Positions 8,928 through 16,609 are shown, counted from the stretch's first letter. The stretch: 41,149 bases of DNA from Smithellaceae bacterium (GCA_028693285.1 JAQUVQ010000023.1:1-41149); one strand, 5' to 3'. Program-made: numbers and translations. Notes: generated from the sequence alone by a model not told the origin.

Positions 8928-8944
8928 AAAGAAAAGGAGCCGGC

Positions 8945-9850
8945 GTGCCCGCATCCGGACAACCTGCCGCGCCGAAAGAGTCGGCGACGGTTATTCTGGT
9001 GTGCAGCCATCCGGCGGACGCCTGGAATGTTTTTCTGGCCCGCCGCCACAGCCGTTCGTCCTTTATGGCGGAGGCATATGTTTTTCCAGGCGGTCAGATT
9101 GCAGACGCAGACCGGGACGAAGATCTCCGGAATTTCATTTCCATGCCGCCGGGCTTCGATCCGCGGGCGCACCTGAAGGACGATTCCCTTTCCCAGGAAA
9201 CGGCGCAGAGCCTGTTTGTCTGCGCCATTCGGGAAACCTTTGAAGAAACGGGAGTCCTCATTGCGCGGCTGCGGGACGGAAGCCCCCTCCAGCTGACTTC
9301 GAAAGAGCAAAACGCCCGCCTTGCCGCCTATCGCGGGGAACTGAACGCCGGCCGGACCACTCTGAGCGAGATGGCCCGGCGGGAGAATCTGGTCTTTCCC
9401 CTGGACTTGCTGGTTCCCTACGCCCACTGGATTACGCCGGAATTTCTGCCGAAACGATTCAGTACCCGTTTTTTTCTGGCCGCTCTTCCGGAAGACCAGT
9501 CAGCCGCCACCGATCAGGGCGAACTGACGGACAGCCTCTGGGCAAAGCCGGAAGAAGTTTTACGCAGGTACCGCGGCAGGGAAATCGTCCTGATGCCGCC
9601 GACCCTGAAGACGCTGGAGGAGCTGGCCCGATACGCCTGCCTTGACGACCTCTTTGCCGGGGTTCGAAGCCGCGCCATTTACCCCATCCTGCCCGAGCCC
9701 GGGGAAAACATGATCAAGCTGCCTCACGATCCGGAATACGGCATCGAAAGATACAAACAACCGTCCCGGCCCGAAGAGCCGTCCCGCATCCTCATGACGG
9801 ACGGCATCTGGCGGACGGGCGGCATCTGGCGGACGGGCGGCAAACTCTGA
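8945..9850 (+). CDS. Nudix hydrolase, NUDT7/NUDT19-like (possible CoA diphosphatase)
   Basis: The 301-residue protein carries a Nudix fold near its N terminus. The box is split: the leading Gly pair (VFPGGQIAD, residues 47-53) is separated from RETFEETGVL (96-105) by an insertion of about 40 residues, as in the NUDT19/RP2p group rather than standard 23-residue Nudix boxes. Family members cleave CoA or acyl-CoA diphosphates, which would fit the acyl-CoA genes in this window, but the substrate is not proven. Translation starts at a GTG (8945) after AAGGAG. The C terminus contains a tandem duplication, GIWRTG twice, from an 18-bp DNA repeat. Confidence 0.85.
   Translation: MPASGQPAAPKESATVILVCSHPADAWNVFLARRHSRSSFMAEAYVFPGGQIADADRDEDLRNFISMPPGFDPRAHLKDDSLSQETAQSLFVCAIRETFEETGVLIARLRDGSPLQLTSKEQNARLAAYRGELNAGRTTLSEMARRENLVFPLDLLVPYAHWITPEFLPKRFSTRFFLAALPEDQSAATDQGELTDSLWAKPEEVLRRYRGREIVLMPPTLKTLEELARYACLDDLFAGVRSRAIYPILPEPGENMIKLPHDPEYGIERYKQPSRPEEPSRILMTDGIWRTGGIWRTGGKL
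9803..9838 (+). repeat. 18-bp tandem duplication inside the Nudix gene
   Basis: Two exact copies of GGCATCTGGCGGACGGGC (9803-9820 and 9821-9838) lie immediately before the stop codon and add the residues GIWRTG twice. The frame is kept. It looks like a recent slippage duplication. Confidence 0.9.
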
Positions 9851-9866
9851 AATGGAACCGGACAAA

Positions 9867-9893
9867 GCCGGTGAAGCACGCGGCTTCACCGGC
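9867..9893. repeat. Inverted repeat (hairpin) after the Nudix gene
   Basis: GCCGGTGAAGC (9867-9877) pairs perfectly with GCTTCACCGGC (9883-9893) across a five-base loop. No T-run follows on either strand, so it is not a standard intrinsic terminator. Directly after it an 11-bp unit, GCTGAATCAAA, is repeated in tandem (9894-9904, 9905-9915). Confidence 0.75.
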
Positions 9894-9926
9894 GCTGAAT
9901 CAAAGCTGAATCAAAATGGCGAAAAG

Positions 9927-9961
9927 CATGAGGGGAACGGATTGACGCCGTTCCCCTCATG
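9927..9961 (-). terminator. Intrinsic terminator-like hairpin between convergent Nudix and lemA genes
   Basis: CATGAGGGGAACGG (9927-9940) and CCGTTCCCCTCATG (9948-9961) form a perfect 14-bp stem with a 7-base loop. On the minus strand the stem is followed by CTTTT, which suits termination of the TPM-nucleotidyltransferase-lemA transcript; it may work both ways. Confidence 0.7.
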
Positions 9962-9971
9962 AATAAAGGGA

Positions 9972-10544
9972 TCAGAATTTGACCTGAGGCGGAGCCTGGG
10001 CTTCTTTGGGCGCTTCAAAGAAAGCGGCTTCCTTAAACCCGAACATGCCCGCGACGATATTGGCCGGAAACGTCCGGACGGCCTGATTGTAGATTTTCAC
10101 CGCATCGTTGTATCTCATTCTTTCCACGGCAATGCGGTTTTCCGTTCCGGCCAGCTCATCCTGCAGCTGCAAAAAATTCTGATTCGACTTCAAATCCGGG
10201 TAGCGCTCCACCACCACCATCAGACGGCTGAGAGCGCCGGTCAATTCGTTATTGGCCGCGATCTTGTCGGGAACCGTTCCGGCTCCGCCGACTTTCGAGC
10301 GTGCGTTGGTCACTTCCACCAGCACGTCTTTCTCCTGCTTGGCGTAGCCTTTGACCGTTTCCACCAGATTGGGAATCAGGTCGTAGCGGCGCTGCAGCTG
10401 ATTTTCCACCTGTGCCCAAGCCGACTTGATGGCGACGTCCATTCTTACAAATCGGTTGTAGTTGCCCGCAAAAAGGGAATACAGAGAAATCGCCAAAACG
10501 GCGATGACCGCCACCACAATGATGATTTTCTTTCCTGCCGACAT
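9972..10544 (-). CDS. lemA: LemA family protein
   Basis: LemA family membrane-anchored protein of 190 residues. An N-terminal membrane helix (about residues 4-25, IIIVVAVIAVLAISLYSLF) is followed by the long-helix LemA domain with the family motifs YNRFVRMDVAIKSAWAQVE, QRRYDLIPNLVETVKGYAKQ and YNDAVKIYNQAVRTFPANIV, then a short Pro-rich tail ending QAPPQVKF. The start at 10544 has GGAGG nine bases upstream; an ATG nine bases earlier lies directly against that site. The function of LemA is not settled; it often sits with TPM-domain proteins, as it does here (third gene of a TPM-nucleotidyltransferase-LemA operon). Confidence 0.94.
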   Translation of the reverse strand: MSAGKKIIIVVAVIAVLAISLYSLFAGNYNRFVRMDVAIKSAWAQVENQLQRRYDLIPNLVETVKGYAKQEKDVLVEVTNARSKVGGAGTVPDKIAANNELTGALSRLMVVVERYPDLKSNQNFLQLQDELAGTENRIAVERMRYNDAVKIYNQAVRTFPANIVAGMFGFKEAAFFEAPKEAQAPPQVKF

Positions 10545-10568
10545 TTTTTTCATCCTCCATCGCTTGAA

Positions 10569-11297
10569 TTATTTTAATCCATCGATCTTATGACAGACTT
10601 TTTCCACTTCCCGCAAATACTGTTTGAACACCCCGATCACTTCTTTGCCGGAAAGATGGTCCTCTTTTGCCTTGATGTCGAAACAGCGCGCAAAGACAGC
10701 CGCGTCGACGCCGAAAACCCTGCCCGCTTCCTCAATCGTTTCCTTCTTGTGCCGGGGAAGGCCTGCCTGCTTTAAATACAGCATGGCGTTAAAAATGGAA
10801 ACCAGGGCGACCAGCGACCGGCCGATCAGTTCCCTGACGCGGCGCGCCGATCCTTCGGATTCCAGATACCCCTCCCGAAGCAAAATGATCTTGGATTTGA
10901 TTTCCCGTTCGATCTGCAGGCGGAGATCCTCCGGTTTGAACGCCAGCGGCGCCAGAACATTTTCCCCGTAAATCAAAACGCAATGGCGCTGCATGTTGAG
11001 AAATTCAATCGGATAAGCGTCGAGCGAGGAAGAAATGAATTCCTTCGTCAGGAACAGCGGCACGGCTACATTGCGCTTTCTCCATTTTTTCACCGGGGCA
11101 AAGGCGTCTTCCAGGCGGTTCATGCCTTCCGGCGTCAAAACGACCAGAAGATTGATATCCGATTTTCCCTTCACATAGGAGCCGCCCGCCGCGCTGCCGT
11201 AGAGCATCAACGAAACCAATTCCCTGCCGAAGGCTTCGAGATAGTCCTCGGTCAGGGGAACGAAAATGTCCTGCGGTTGATCCGGTATTTTTGCCAT
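10569..11297 (-). CDS. Nucleotidyltransferase-like protein (pol-beta fold) with altered metal site
   Basis: The N-terminal part has the pol-beta/MNT-type nucleotidyltransferase core: LMLYGSAAGGSYVKGKSDIN, the GS-x(10-12)-DxD pattern. With the start at 11297 the GS is at 34-35 and the expected DxD reads D47-I48-N49, so the second metal-binding Asp is Asn. The rest (about 110-242) is helical, HEPN-like in feel. The protein has 242 residues. The ATG at 11297 has AAGGA/GGAG upstream; an ATG at 11306 is possible. It lies between the TPM gene (17-bp gap) and lemA (24-bp gap). The family is plausible but the activity is doubtful because of the D-to-N change. Confidence 0.8.
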   Translation of the reverse strand: MAKIPDQPQDIFVPLTEDYLEAFGRELVSLMLYGSAAGGSYVKGKSDINLLVVLTPEGMNRLEDAFAPVKKWRKRNVAVPLFLTKEFISSSLDAYPIEFLNMQRHCVLIYGENVLAPLAFKPEDLRLQIEREIKSKIILLREGYLESEGSARRVRELIGRSLVALVSIFNAMLYLKQAGLPRHKKETIEEAGRVFGVDAAVFARCFDIKAKEDHLSGKEVIGVFKQYLREVEKVCHKIDGLK

Positions 11298-11314
11298 GTT
11301 CTCCATCCTTTATA

Positions 11315-12103
11315 TTAAAAACTGCGGCCCGCTCCTCCGCCGCCGCTCATGCCTCCGCCGAAGCCGCCAAACCCGCCGCCGAAGCCGCCGGAGCCGCCGC
11401 CCCGGCCGCTGCCGGAAAGCAGCATCAGGAGAATCCAGGGCAGCATCTCCCTTCCGGTTCTCGTTCCCAGAAGCACGGCCGCGGCAATGAGAAAGAGCAG
11501 AATTCCAAAAATATTGAAGCCCTTCTTTTCCGGACGGGCGGAGCTCCCGTAAAAGGAGAAATCGCCGGTCAACTGAACCTTCGCGTCTTTGGCGAGATAG
11601 GCGCCGCAGGCCAGCATCGCATTGTAAAGAGCCTTGCCGGTCTCCCCCGTCTTGAGGTGCGGCACCACAACCTGATCGAGAATCGCGCCCACCCGGCCGT
11701 CCGGCAGAACGCCCTCGACGCCGTAGCCGGTCTCTATGCGGATTTTCCGCTCCTTGACGGCCAGCAGAATCAGAACTCCCTTGTCCTCGCCTTTTTTCCC
11801 GATCCCCCAGGCCTGGTAAAGTCCGCTGGCGTAAAGATTGATTTCTTCGGCGGGCCCCAGCTCCGGCAGCGTGACCGCGACGATCGCGGCGCCCGTCTTT
11901 ACCAGAATTTCCCGCGACAGGGATTCCATTTTTGCGGCATTGTCGGCGTCGATCACGCCGGCAAAATCATTGACGGCCGTTCCCTTGTGCGCAGGGAACC
12001 GGTCTGCCGCATCTGCCGCGCCTGAGGCAAGCGCAATCAGGACAACCGCGCACAGAGCAAGGAAGATTCGAAGCCGCGCCGGCAAATCGTATTGTTCATC
12101 CAT
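11315..12103 (-). CDS. TPM-domain (YgcG-like) membrane protein with Gly-rich tail
   Basis: First gene of the TPM-nucleotidyltransferase-LemA operon. A signal peptide (about residues 10-33, IFLALCAVVLIALASGAADA) is followed by a TPM domain (about 38-175: VNDFAGVIDADNAAKMESLS, ALVVA-type core GAAIVAVTLPEL, KGVLILLAVKERKIRIETGYG, LPDGRVGAIL). Two close hydrophobic segments (about 198-230) come next, then a tail made almost only of Gly, Phe, Met and Ser. TPM proteins are linked to envelope or membrane-protein quality control; some have phosphatase activity. The ATG at 12103 is chosen; a GTG at 12109 is also possible. The predicted promoter at 12142-12170 gives a leader of about 30 bases. Confidence 0.92.
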   Translation of the reverse strand: MDEQYDLPARLRIFLALCAVVLIALASGAADAADRFPAHKGTAVNDFAGVIDADNAAKMESLSREILVKTGAAIVAVTLPELGPAEEINLYASGLYQAWGIGKKGEDKGVLILLAVKERKIRIETGYGVEGVLPDGRVGAILDQVVVPHLKTGETGKALYNAMLACGAYLAKDAKVQLTGDFSFYGSSARPEKKGFNIFGILLFLIAAAVLLGTRTGREMLPWILLMLLSGSGRGGGSGGFGGGFGGFGGGMSGGGGAGRSF

Positions 12104-12141
12104 TTTCACAAACAGCTCATCAATGTTTTTTTACGGGCGGA

Positions 12142-12170
12142 ACTATTGCGTAAAGCCCCGGCCCTGTCAA
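12142..12170 (-). promoter_or_regulatory. Promoter of the TPM-nucleotidyltransferase-lemA operon
   Basis: On the minus strand, TTGACA (12170-12165) and AATAGT (12147-12142) are 17 bases apart: a perfect -35 and a 4/6 -10. The start would be near 12135, about 30 bases before the TPM start codon. Confidence 0.6.
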
Positions 12171-12193
12171 CTCAAATATAGGCATGGAATATT

Positions 12194-12205
12194 GCTTGCG
12201 CAAGC
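12194..12205. repeat. 12-bp perfect palindrome before the radical SAM gene
   Basis: GCTTGCGCAAGC is fully self-complementary and lies in the divergent gap between the TPM operon promoter and the preferred start of the radical SAM gene. It could be an operator; if the earlier ATG (12184) were used it would be coding. Confidence 0.4.
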
Positions 12206-12231
12206 GTGCATTCAATACTAAACATTCGCCG

Positions 12232-13776
12232 ATGACAACCGCGAAGATCATTTTCATTCATCCTCCCGTCGTGAAGCCTTCCGAACCGCCGGCGGGCATC
12301 GCAAGGCTTTCCGCCTGCCTGAAAGCCAATGGCGTCGAGCACCGGGTCATCGACTCGAATGTGGAAGGCCTTTTGTATCTGCTGCGCTTTGCCGTGCAAA
12401 ACGGCGGCGGCACAGGCCGTTGGGACATTCGCGCCCGTAAAAATCTGGAAGCCAACCTGGATCTGCTTCATACCCCTGAAGCTTTCCAAAACAAAAGCCG
12501 GTATTCCCGCGCCGTGATGGACATCCACCGCGTCCTGCAAACGGCCGGGAAGCCTTGCGGCGTCCATCTGTCCCTGTCCGATTACGAAGACAGCCTGCGC
12601 TCCCCGGTGAAAAGCGCCGATTTGATTCAGGCGGCCGAACAACCCGAAGCCAATCCTTTTTACTCCTACTTTTCCGGGCGTCTGACGCAGGCGCTTGAGG
12701 AGTCTCCGGATTTTATCGGCTTCTCGATGAATTTCTTGAGCCAGGCGCTCTGCACCATGGCCATGATCGGCTTTGTCAAAAAAATCCATCCCCGGCAAAA
12801 AATCATCCTGGGCGGATCGCTCACAACCTCCTGGATCCGTCTCGCGGGGCGAACGGATCTGTTTTCCGGCTTGGTTGACCGAATGGTGGAAGGAGCGGGA
12901 GAAGAAAAGCTGCCGGCGCTGCTGGGCATCCCCTGTCACCGGGAAGGCCTCTCGGCCGATTATGACCTGTTTGAAAAAAACCGCTACTTTTCCCCCGGTT
13001 TTATCCTGCCCTATAGCGCGGCGCGGGGCTGCTGGTGGCGAAAATGTTCGTTCTGCCCGGAGAAATCAGAAGCCGCCCCCTACCTGCCCCTGCCGGCCTC
13101 GCGCGCCGCGGAGGAATTAGGAACGCTTACAAAACAGACCGGACCGTCCCTGATTCACCTTCTGGACAGCTCTGTCTCTCCCGCCTTCATGCAGGCGCTG
13201 ATCGAAAATCCGCCCGGTTCGCCCTGGTACGGCTTTGCCCGCGTGACGAGGCATCTGGCGGACAAGGATTTTTGCCGGGCGCTGAAAAAAAGCGGCTGCG
13301 TGATGCTGAAGCTCGGCCTGGAATCCGGAAGCCAGAGCGTTCTGGATGATCTCTCCAAAGGCATCGATCTTGACGAAGCCTCGGCAGCGCTCAGGACGCT
13401 CGACAAGGCCGGCATTGCCGTTTACGGTTATTTCCTGTTCGGCACGCCGCAGGAAACGGAGGCGGACGCACAAAAAACGCTGGATTTTATCGTCCGGCAT
13501 TCCGGCTGTATTTCTTTTTTGAACCTGGCGATTTTTAATCTGCCGGCCGGGAGCGAAGAAGCACGAGACTTGTCCACGCAGGAATTTTATGACGGCGATC
13601 TGTCCCTGTACCGCAACTTTCATCATCCCAGCGGCTGGCAGCGCGGAAATGTCCGCAATTTCATTAACAAAACCTTGAAAAAACATCCGGCTGTCGCCCC
13701 CATCGCTTGGCGCACGCCGGAATTTTTCACGTCTAACCATGCGCCTTTTTTTGCCTTTCTGAAAAATTCAAAATAA
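12232..13776 (+). CDS. B12-binding-like radical SAM protein
   Basis: Radical SAM enzyme of 514 residues. The N terminus (KIIFIHPPVVKPSEPPAGIA) resembles the cobalamin-binding-like domain that precedes many radical SAM domains, but no DxHxxG motif is visible, so base-off B12 binding through His is unlikely. The cluster motif is C267-WWRK-C272-SF-C275, a CX4CX2C spacing rather than the common CX3CX2C. A later FGTPQETEADAQKTLDFI strand and GLESGSQSVLDDLSKGI match the radical SAM barrel. The start is uncertain: ATG at 12232 fits the domain; ATG at 12184 adds 16 residues; neither has a good ribosome site. It is transcribed away from the TPM operon. The substrate is unknown. Confidence 0.88.
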   Translation: MTTAKIIFIHPPVVKPSEPPAGIARLSACLKANGVEHRVIDSNVEGLLYLLRFAVQNGGGTGRWDIRARKNLEANLDLLHTPEAFQNKSRYSRAVMDIHRVLQTAGKPCGVHLSLSDYEDSLRSPVKSADLIQAAEQPEANPFYSYFSGRLTQALEESPDFIGFSMNFLSQALCTMAMIGFVKKIHPRQKIILGGSLTTSWIRLAGRTDLFSGLVDRMVEGAGEEKLPALLGIPCHREGLSADYDLFEKNRYFSPGFILPYSAARGCWWRKCSFCPEKSEAAPYLPLPASRAAEELGTLTKQTGPSLIHLLDSSVSPAFMQALIENPPGSPWYGFARVTRHLADKDFCRALKKSGCVMLKLGLESGSQSVLDDLSKGIDLDEASAALRTLDKAGIAVYGYFLFGTPQETEADAQKTLDFIVRHSGCISFLNLAIFNLPAGSEEARDLSTQEFYDGDLSLYRNFHHPSGWQRGNVRNFINKTLKKHPAVAPIAWRTPEFFTSNHAPFFAFLKNSK

Positions 13777-13790
13777 ATTTTTTCACTCTA

Positions 13791-13818
13791 TTGACAATGC
13801 CTAGATGTTGTGGTTAAT
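13791..13818 (+). promoter_or_regulatory. Promoter of nrdJ
   Basis: TTGACA (13791-13796, perfect) and GTTAAT (13813-13818, 4/6) with a 16-base spacer. Transcription would begin near 13825. The first NrdR box fills the spacer and the second lies just past the start, so NrdR binding would block RNA polymerase. Confidence 0.6.
13798..13813 (+). promoter_or_regulatory. NrdR box 1 (promoter-overlapping)
   Basis: TGCCTAGATGTTGTGG matches the published NrdR box acaCwAtATaTwGtgt at 10 of 16 positions, including all eight strongly conserved ones (C, w, A, A, T, T, w, G). It sits between the -35 and -10 hexamers. Confidence 0.65.
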
Positions 13819-13828
13819 GGAAGCCATC

Positions 13829-13844
13829 ATACAATATGTAGTGT
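13829..13844 (+). promoter_or_regulatory. NrdR box 2
   Basis: ATACAATATGTAGTGT matches the NrdR box consensus at 14 of 16 positions. It starts exactly 31 bp after box 1, about three helical turns, the usual NrdR arrangement, and precedes nrdJ by 55 bp. Confidence 0.8.
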
Positions 13845-13847
13845 TTT

Positions 13848-13862
13848 TTAATGATTCATTAA
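13848..13862. promoter_or_regulatory. 15-bp perfect 7-1-7 palindrome in the nrdJ leader
   Basis: TTAATGA-T-TCATTAA is a perfect inverted repeat with one central base, just after NrdR box 2. The 7-1-7 layout resembles Fur-family operators, though the bases are not the textbook Fur or PerR site. A regulator is inferred, not shown. Confidence 0.4.
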
Positions 13863-13898
13863 CCCTCTTAATTTTCATACACAAAGGAGTTCATTTTC

Positions 13899-16124
13899 AT
13901 GGAGAAGAAGACCTATGCCCCTATCGTCCCGGAATTGACAAAAAACGCCATTACGGTTCTGGAGCGGCGCTATCTGAAGCGCGACAAAGAGGGAAAGGTG
14001 CTGGAGGCGCCGGTTCAAATGTTCCGGCGCGTGGCGGATACCATCGCCGCCGCTGACAGGAAGTTTGATGAAAAAGAGGATACGGCCGCGGTCGCGGAAG
14101 AATTCTACCGGATGATGACCCAACTGGAATTTCTGCCCAATTCCCCGACGCTCATGAACGCCGGGCGCGAGCTGGGACAGTTGTCCGCCTGCTTTGTCCT
14201 GCCGGTGGGCGATTCCATGGAAGAGATTTTCGACGCCGTGAAGTACACCGCGCTGATTCACAAGTCCGGCGGCGGGACCGGGTTTTCCTTTTCGCGCCTG
14301 CGCCCGGCCAATGACGTGGTTCTTACGACCACCGGCATTTCCAGCGGGCCGATCTCCTTCATGCGCGTGTTCGACGTGGCGACGGAAACGATCAAGCAGG
14401 GCGGAACGCGGCGCGGCGCCAACATGGGCATCCTGCGCGTCGATCACCCGGACATCATGGATTTCATCATGTGCAAGGCCGACAAAAAGCAGCTCAACAA
14501 TTTCAACATTTCCGTAGGGCTGACCGAAGCCTTCATGAAAGCCGTGGAGAAAGACGAAAACTACGATCTCGTCAATCCCCGCGACAACCAGATTTCCGGA
14601 ACGCTCAACGCCCGCAAGGTTTTCAACCGCATCGTCACGCAGGCCTGGGAAAACGGCGAGCCGGGCATCGTTTTTCTCGACCGGCTCAACCGGGACAACC
14701 CAACGCCCCACGTCGGGCAAATCGAATCCACAAACCCCTGCGGAGAGCAGCCCCTTCTGCCTTACGAATCGTGCAACCTGGGCTCCATCAACCTGGGCAA
14801 AATGGTCCAGAACGGCAAGATCAACTGGAAAAGGCTGGGCCGGGTGGTTCAACTGGCCGTCCATTTTCTGGACAATGTCGTGGAAGTCAACAACTATCCT
14901 CTGCCGAAAATCCACGAAATGACCATGGGCAACCGCAAAATCGGCCTGGGCGTCATGGGCTGGGCGGATATGCTGATCGCGCTGGGCATTCCCTACAATA
15001 CCGAAGAAGCCGTTGAACTGGCCCACAAAGTCATGGGGGTTATCAATGAACAGGGACATGCCGCGTCCCGCGCGCTGGCCAAGAGCCGGGGCGCCTTTCC
15101 GAATTTCAAAGGGTCCCTTTACGATAAAAAAGGCGAGCCGTCCCTGCGCAACGCCACCGTGACCACCATTGCTCCCACCGGCACGATTTCCATCATCGCC
15201 AACGCCTCTTCCGGCGTGGAGCCTCTTTTTGCCGTGTCCTACGTCCGGCAGGTGATGGACAACGACATTCTGGTGGAAGTCCACCCCCTCTTTGAAGCCA
15301 TGGCCAGGGAAAAGGGATTTTACTCACCGGAGCTGATGCAGCGGATTGCCGAACACGGAACGCTTCACGGCATCACGGAAATTCCGGAAGAGATCCGCAA
15401 CGTGTTTGTCACCGCGCATGACATTACGCCGGAAGTGCACATTCGCATGCAGGCCGCCTTTCAAAAATACACGGACAACGCGGTCAGCAAAACCGTCAAC
15501 TTCGCCAAAAGCGCGTCGATCCAGGATGTGGCCAGCGTCTATGAACTGGCCTACAAGCTCGACTGCAAGGGCGTCACCATTTACCGGGACGGCTCAAGGG
15601 ACCATCAGGTTTTGAGCGTCGGGAAAAAAGAAGAGGCGGAAGCGGGCGCCGCCCAGGGAAAGCCGGCGACCAAACGCGAACGGCCCAAAGTCCTCAAAGG
15701 CTGGACCTATCAGATGCAGACGGGATGCGGACCTCTGTACGTCACGGTGAATGAGGACGACACGGGTCTTTTCGAACTCTTTACCACGATGGGCAAAGCG
15801 GGCGGATGCGCCGCCTCCCAGAGCGAAGCGATCGGACGCATGGTGTCCTTGGCCTGGCGCAGCGGACTTCAGGCGCGTCAGGTCGTCAAACAGTTGCAGG
15901 GCATTTCCTGCCACTCTCCATCCGGCTTCGGTGAAAACAAGGTCCTATCCTGCGCCGACGCGGTGGCCAAAGCGATTCAGGCGCACGTGGCGGCAAACGG
16001 CGGCAAAGTGCAGCACGTGAAGCGCGTTTTCCTCAAAGGCGCCTGTCCGGACTGCGGCGGCATCATCGAGCACGAGGGCGGCTGCGCCGTCTGCCGCCTC
16101 TGCGGCTACAGCGAATGCGCGTAA
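13899..16124 (+). CDS. nrdJ: Adenosylcobalamin-dependent (class II) ribonucleoside-diphosphate reductase
   Basis: Makes deoxyribonucleotides using B12, without oxygen or a second radical subunit. The 741-residue protein has all catalytic residues: N279, C281 (thiyl radical) and E283 in NPCGEQPLLPYESCNLGS, with the redox pair C98 (LSACFVLP) and C292, spaced as in Thermotoga NrdJ. SGGGTGFSFSRLRP and APTGTISIIANASSGVEP are also present. A C-terminal TSCPD-type domain (about 585-700) is followed by a Cys-rich end, CPDCGG...CAVCRLCGYSEC, that should bind zinc and shuttle electrons. ATG 13899 follows AAGGAG. It has NrdR boxes upstream but no room for a cobalamin riboswitch in the 122-bp gap. It overlaps the barnase-like gene by 10 bp. 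Confidence 0.97.
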   Translation: MEKKTYAPIVPELTKNAITVLERRYLKRDKEGKVLEAPVQMFRRVADTIAAADRKFDEKEDTAAVAEEFYRMMTQLEFLPNSPTLMNAGRELGQLSACFVLPVGDSMEEIFDAVKYTALIHKSGGGTGFSFSRLRPANDVVLTTTGISSGPISFMRVFDVATETIKQGGTRRGANMGILRVDHPDIMDFIMCKADKKQLNNFNISVGLTEAFMKAVEKDENYDLVNPRDNQISGTLNARKVFNRIVTQAWENGEPGIVFLDRLNRDNPTPHVGQIESTNPCGEQPLLPYESCNLGSINLGKMVQNGKINWKRLGRVVQLAVHFLDNVVEVNNYPLPKIHEMTMGNRKIGLGVMGWADMLIALGIPYNTEEAVELAHKVMGVINEQGHAASRALAKSRGAFPNFKGSLYDKKGEPSLRNATVTTIAPTGTISIIANASSGVEPLFAVSYVRQVMDNDILVEVHPLFEAMAREKGFYSPELMQRIAEHGTLHGITEIPEEIRNVFVTAHDITPEVHIRMQAAFQKYTDNAVSKTVNFAKSASIQDVASVYELAYKLDCKGVTIYRDGSRDHQVLSVGKKEEAEAGAAQGKPATKRERPKVLKGWTYQMQTGCGPLYVTVNEDDTGLFELFTTMGKAGGCAASQSEAIGRMVSLAWRSGLQARQVVKQLQGISCHSPSGFGENKVLSCADAVAKAIQAHVAANGGKVQHVKRVFLKGACPDCGGIIEHEGGCAVCRLCGYSECA

Positions 16125-16609
16125 CGACTGCTTCAGCGGCTATGATGAGATGGACGGCTCTCGCGGCGGCCCTTCTTCTTTTGTTCCTGTGCCCTCTGGT
16201 GCTGACGCAAGCCTGCGCAGCGTCCTGCGAGAAAGTCGTCCGGAGCCTGAATGAGCGGCTGGCCCCGGCCATCGACGAGCGGGAGCTGGTTGAGGTGCTC
16301 CGTGTTCTGAACCGGACGCAAAACAAAAAGCTTCCGGCCAAATTCGTGAGCAAACAGACGGCCCAGGCGCGGGGATGGAAGCCCGGAAAGGACCTGTGGT
16401 CGATCGCGGTGCTCCGGGGCTGCAGCATCGGCGGCGACCCGTTTTGGAACCGGGAAGAAAGGCTTCCTGAAAAAAAATGGCGGGAAGCCGATCTGGACTA
16501 CAAGGGTGGACGCAGGGGCCCGAAGCGTCTGGTCTTTTCCCGAGACGGAGCGCGATGCGTAACCGTGGACCACTACCGGACTTTTACGGAGGTGCTCCCA
16601 TGCCGGTAA
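16115..16609 (+). CDS. Secreted barnase-type ribonuclease
   Basis: The C-terminal two thirds match barnase-family guanyl-specific RNases: LPAKFVSKQTAQARGW, KSIGGD-like GCSIGGDPFWNRE, KKWREADLDYKGGRRGPKR and VTVDHYRTFTEV. All four barnase catalytic residues are kept: E124 (barnase Glu73), R134 (Arg83), R138 (Arg87) and H153 (His102). The N terminus has a hydrophobic segment (about residues 12-34) that should act as a signal peptide, then a spacer of about 35 residues. The start at 16115 overlaps the nrdJ stop; ATGs at 16142 and 16145, closer to the signal peptide, are alternatives. The barstar gene overlaps its 3' end. Expected to be exported and toxic if kept inside without the inhibitor. Confidence 0.92.
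   Translation: MRVTTASAAMMRWTALAAALLLLFLCPLVLTQACAASCEKVVRSLNERLAPAIDERELVEVLRVLNRTQNKKLPAKFVSKQTAQARGWKPGKDLWSIAVLRGCSIGGDPFWNREERLPEKKWREADLDYKGGRRGPKRLVFSRDGARCVTVDHYRTFTEVLPCR

Noticed and set aside
13777..13898. Possible cobalamin riboswitch before the B12-dependent RNR
   Set aside because: The gap is 122 bp and filled by promoter, NrdR boxes and a palindrome; no B12-box-like sequence seen.
13875..15284. Long minus-strand open frame opposite nrdJ
   Set aside because: nrdJ is unmistakable on the other strand; the antisense translation has no recognisable domain.
16115..16230. Lipoprotein signal in the RNase
   Set aside because: The Cys residues near the signal peptide end (TQAC, AASC) lack a proper lipobox residue at -3; ordinary export is more likely.
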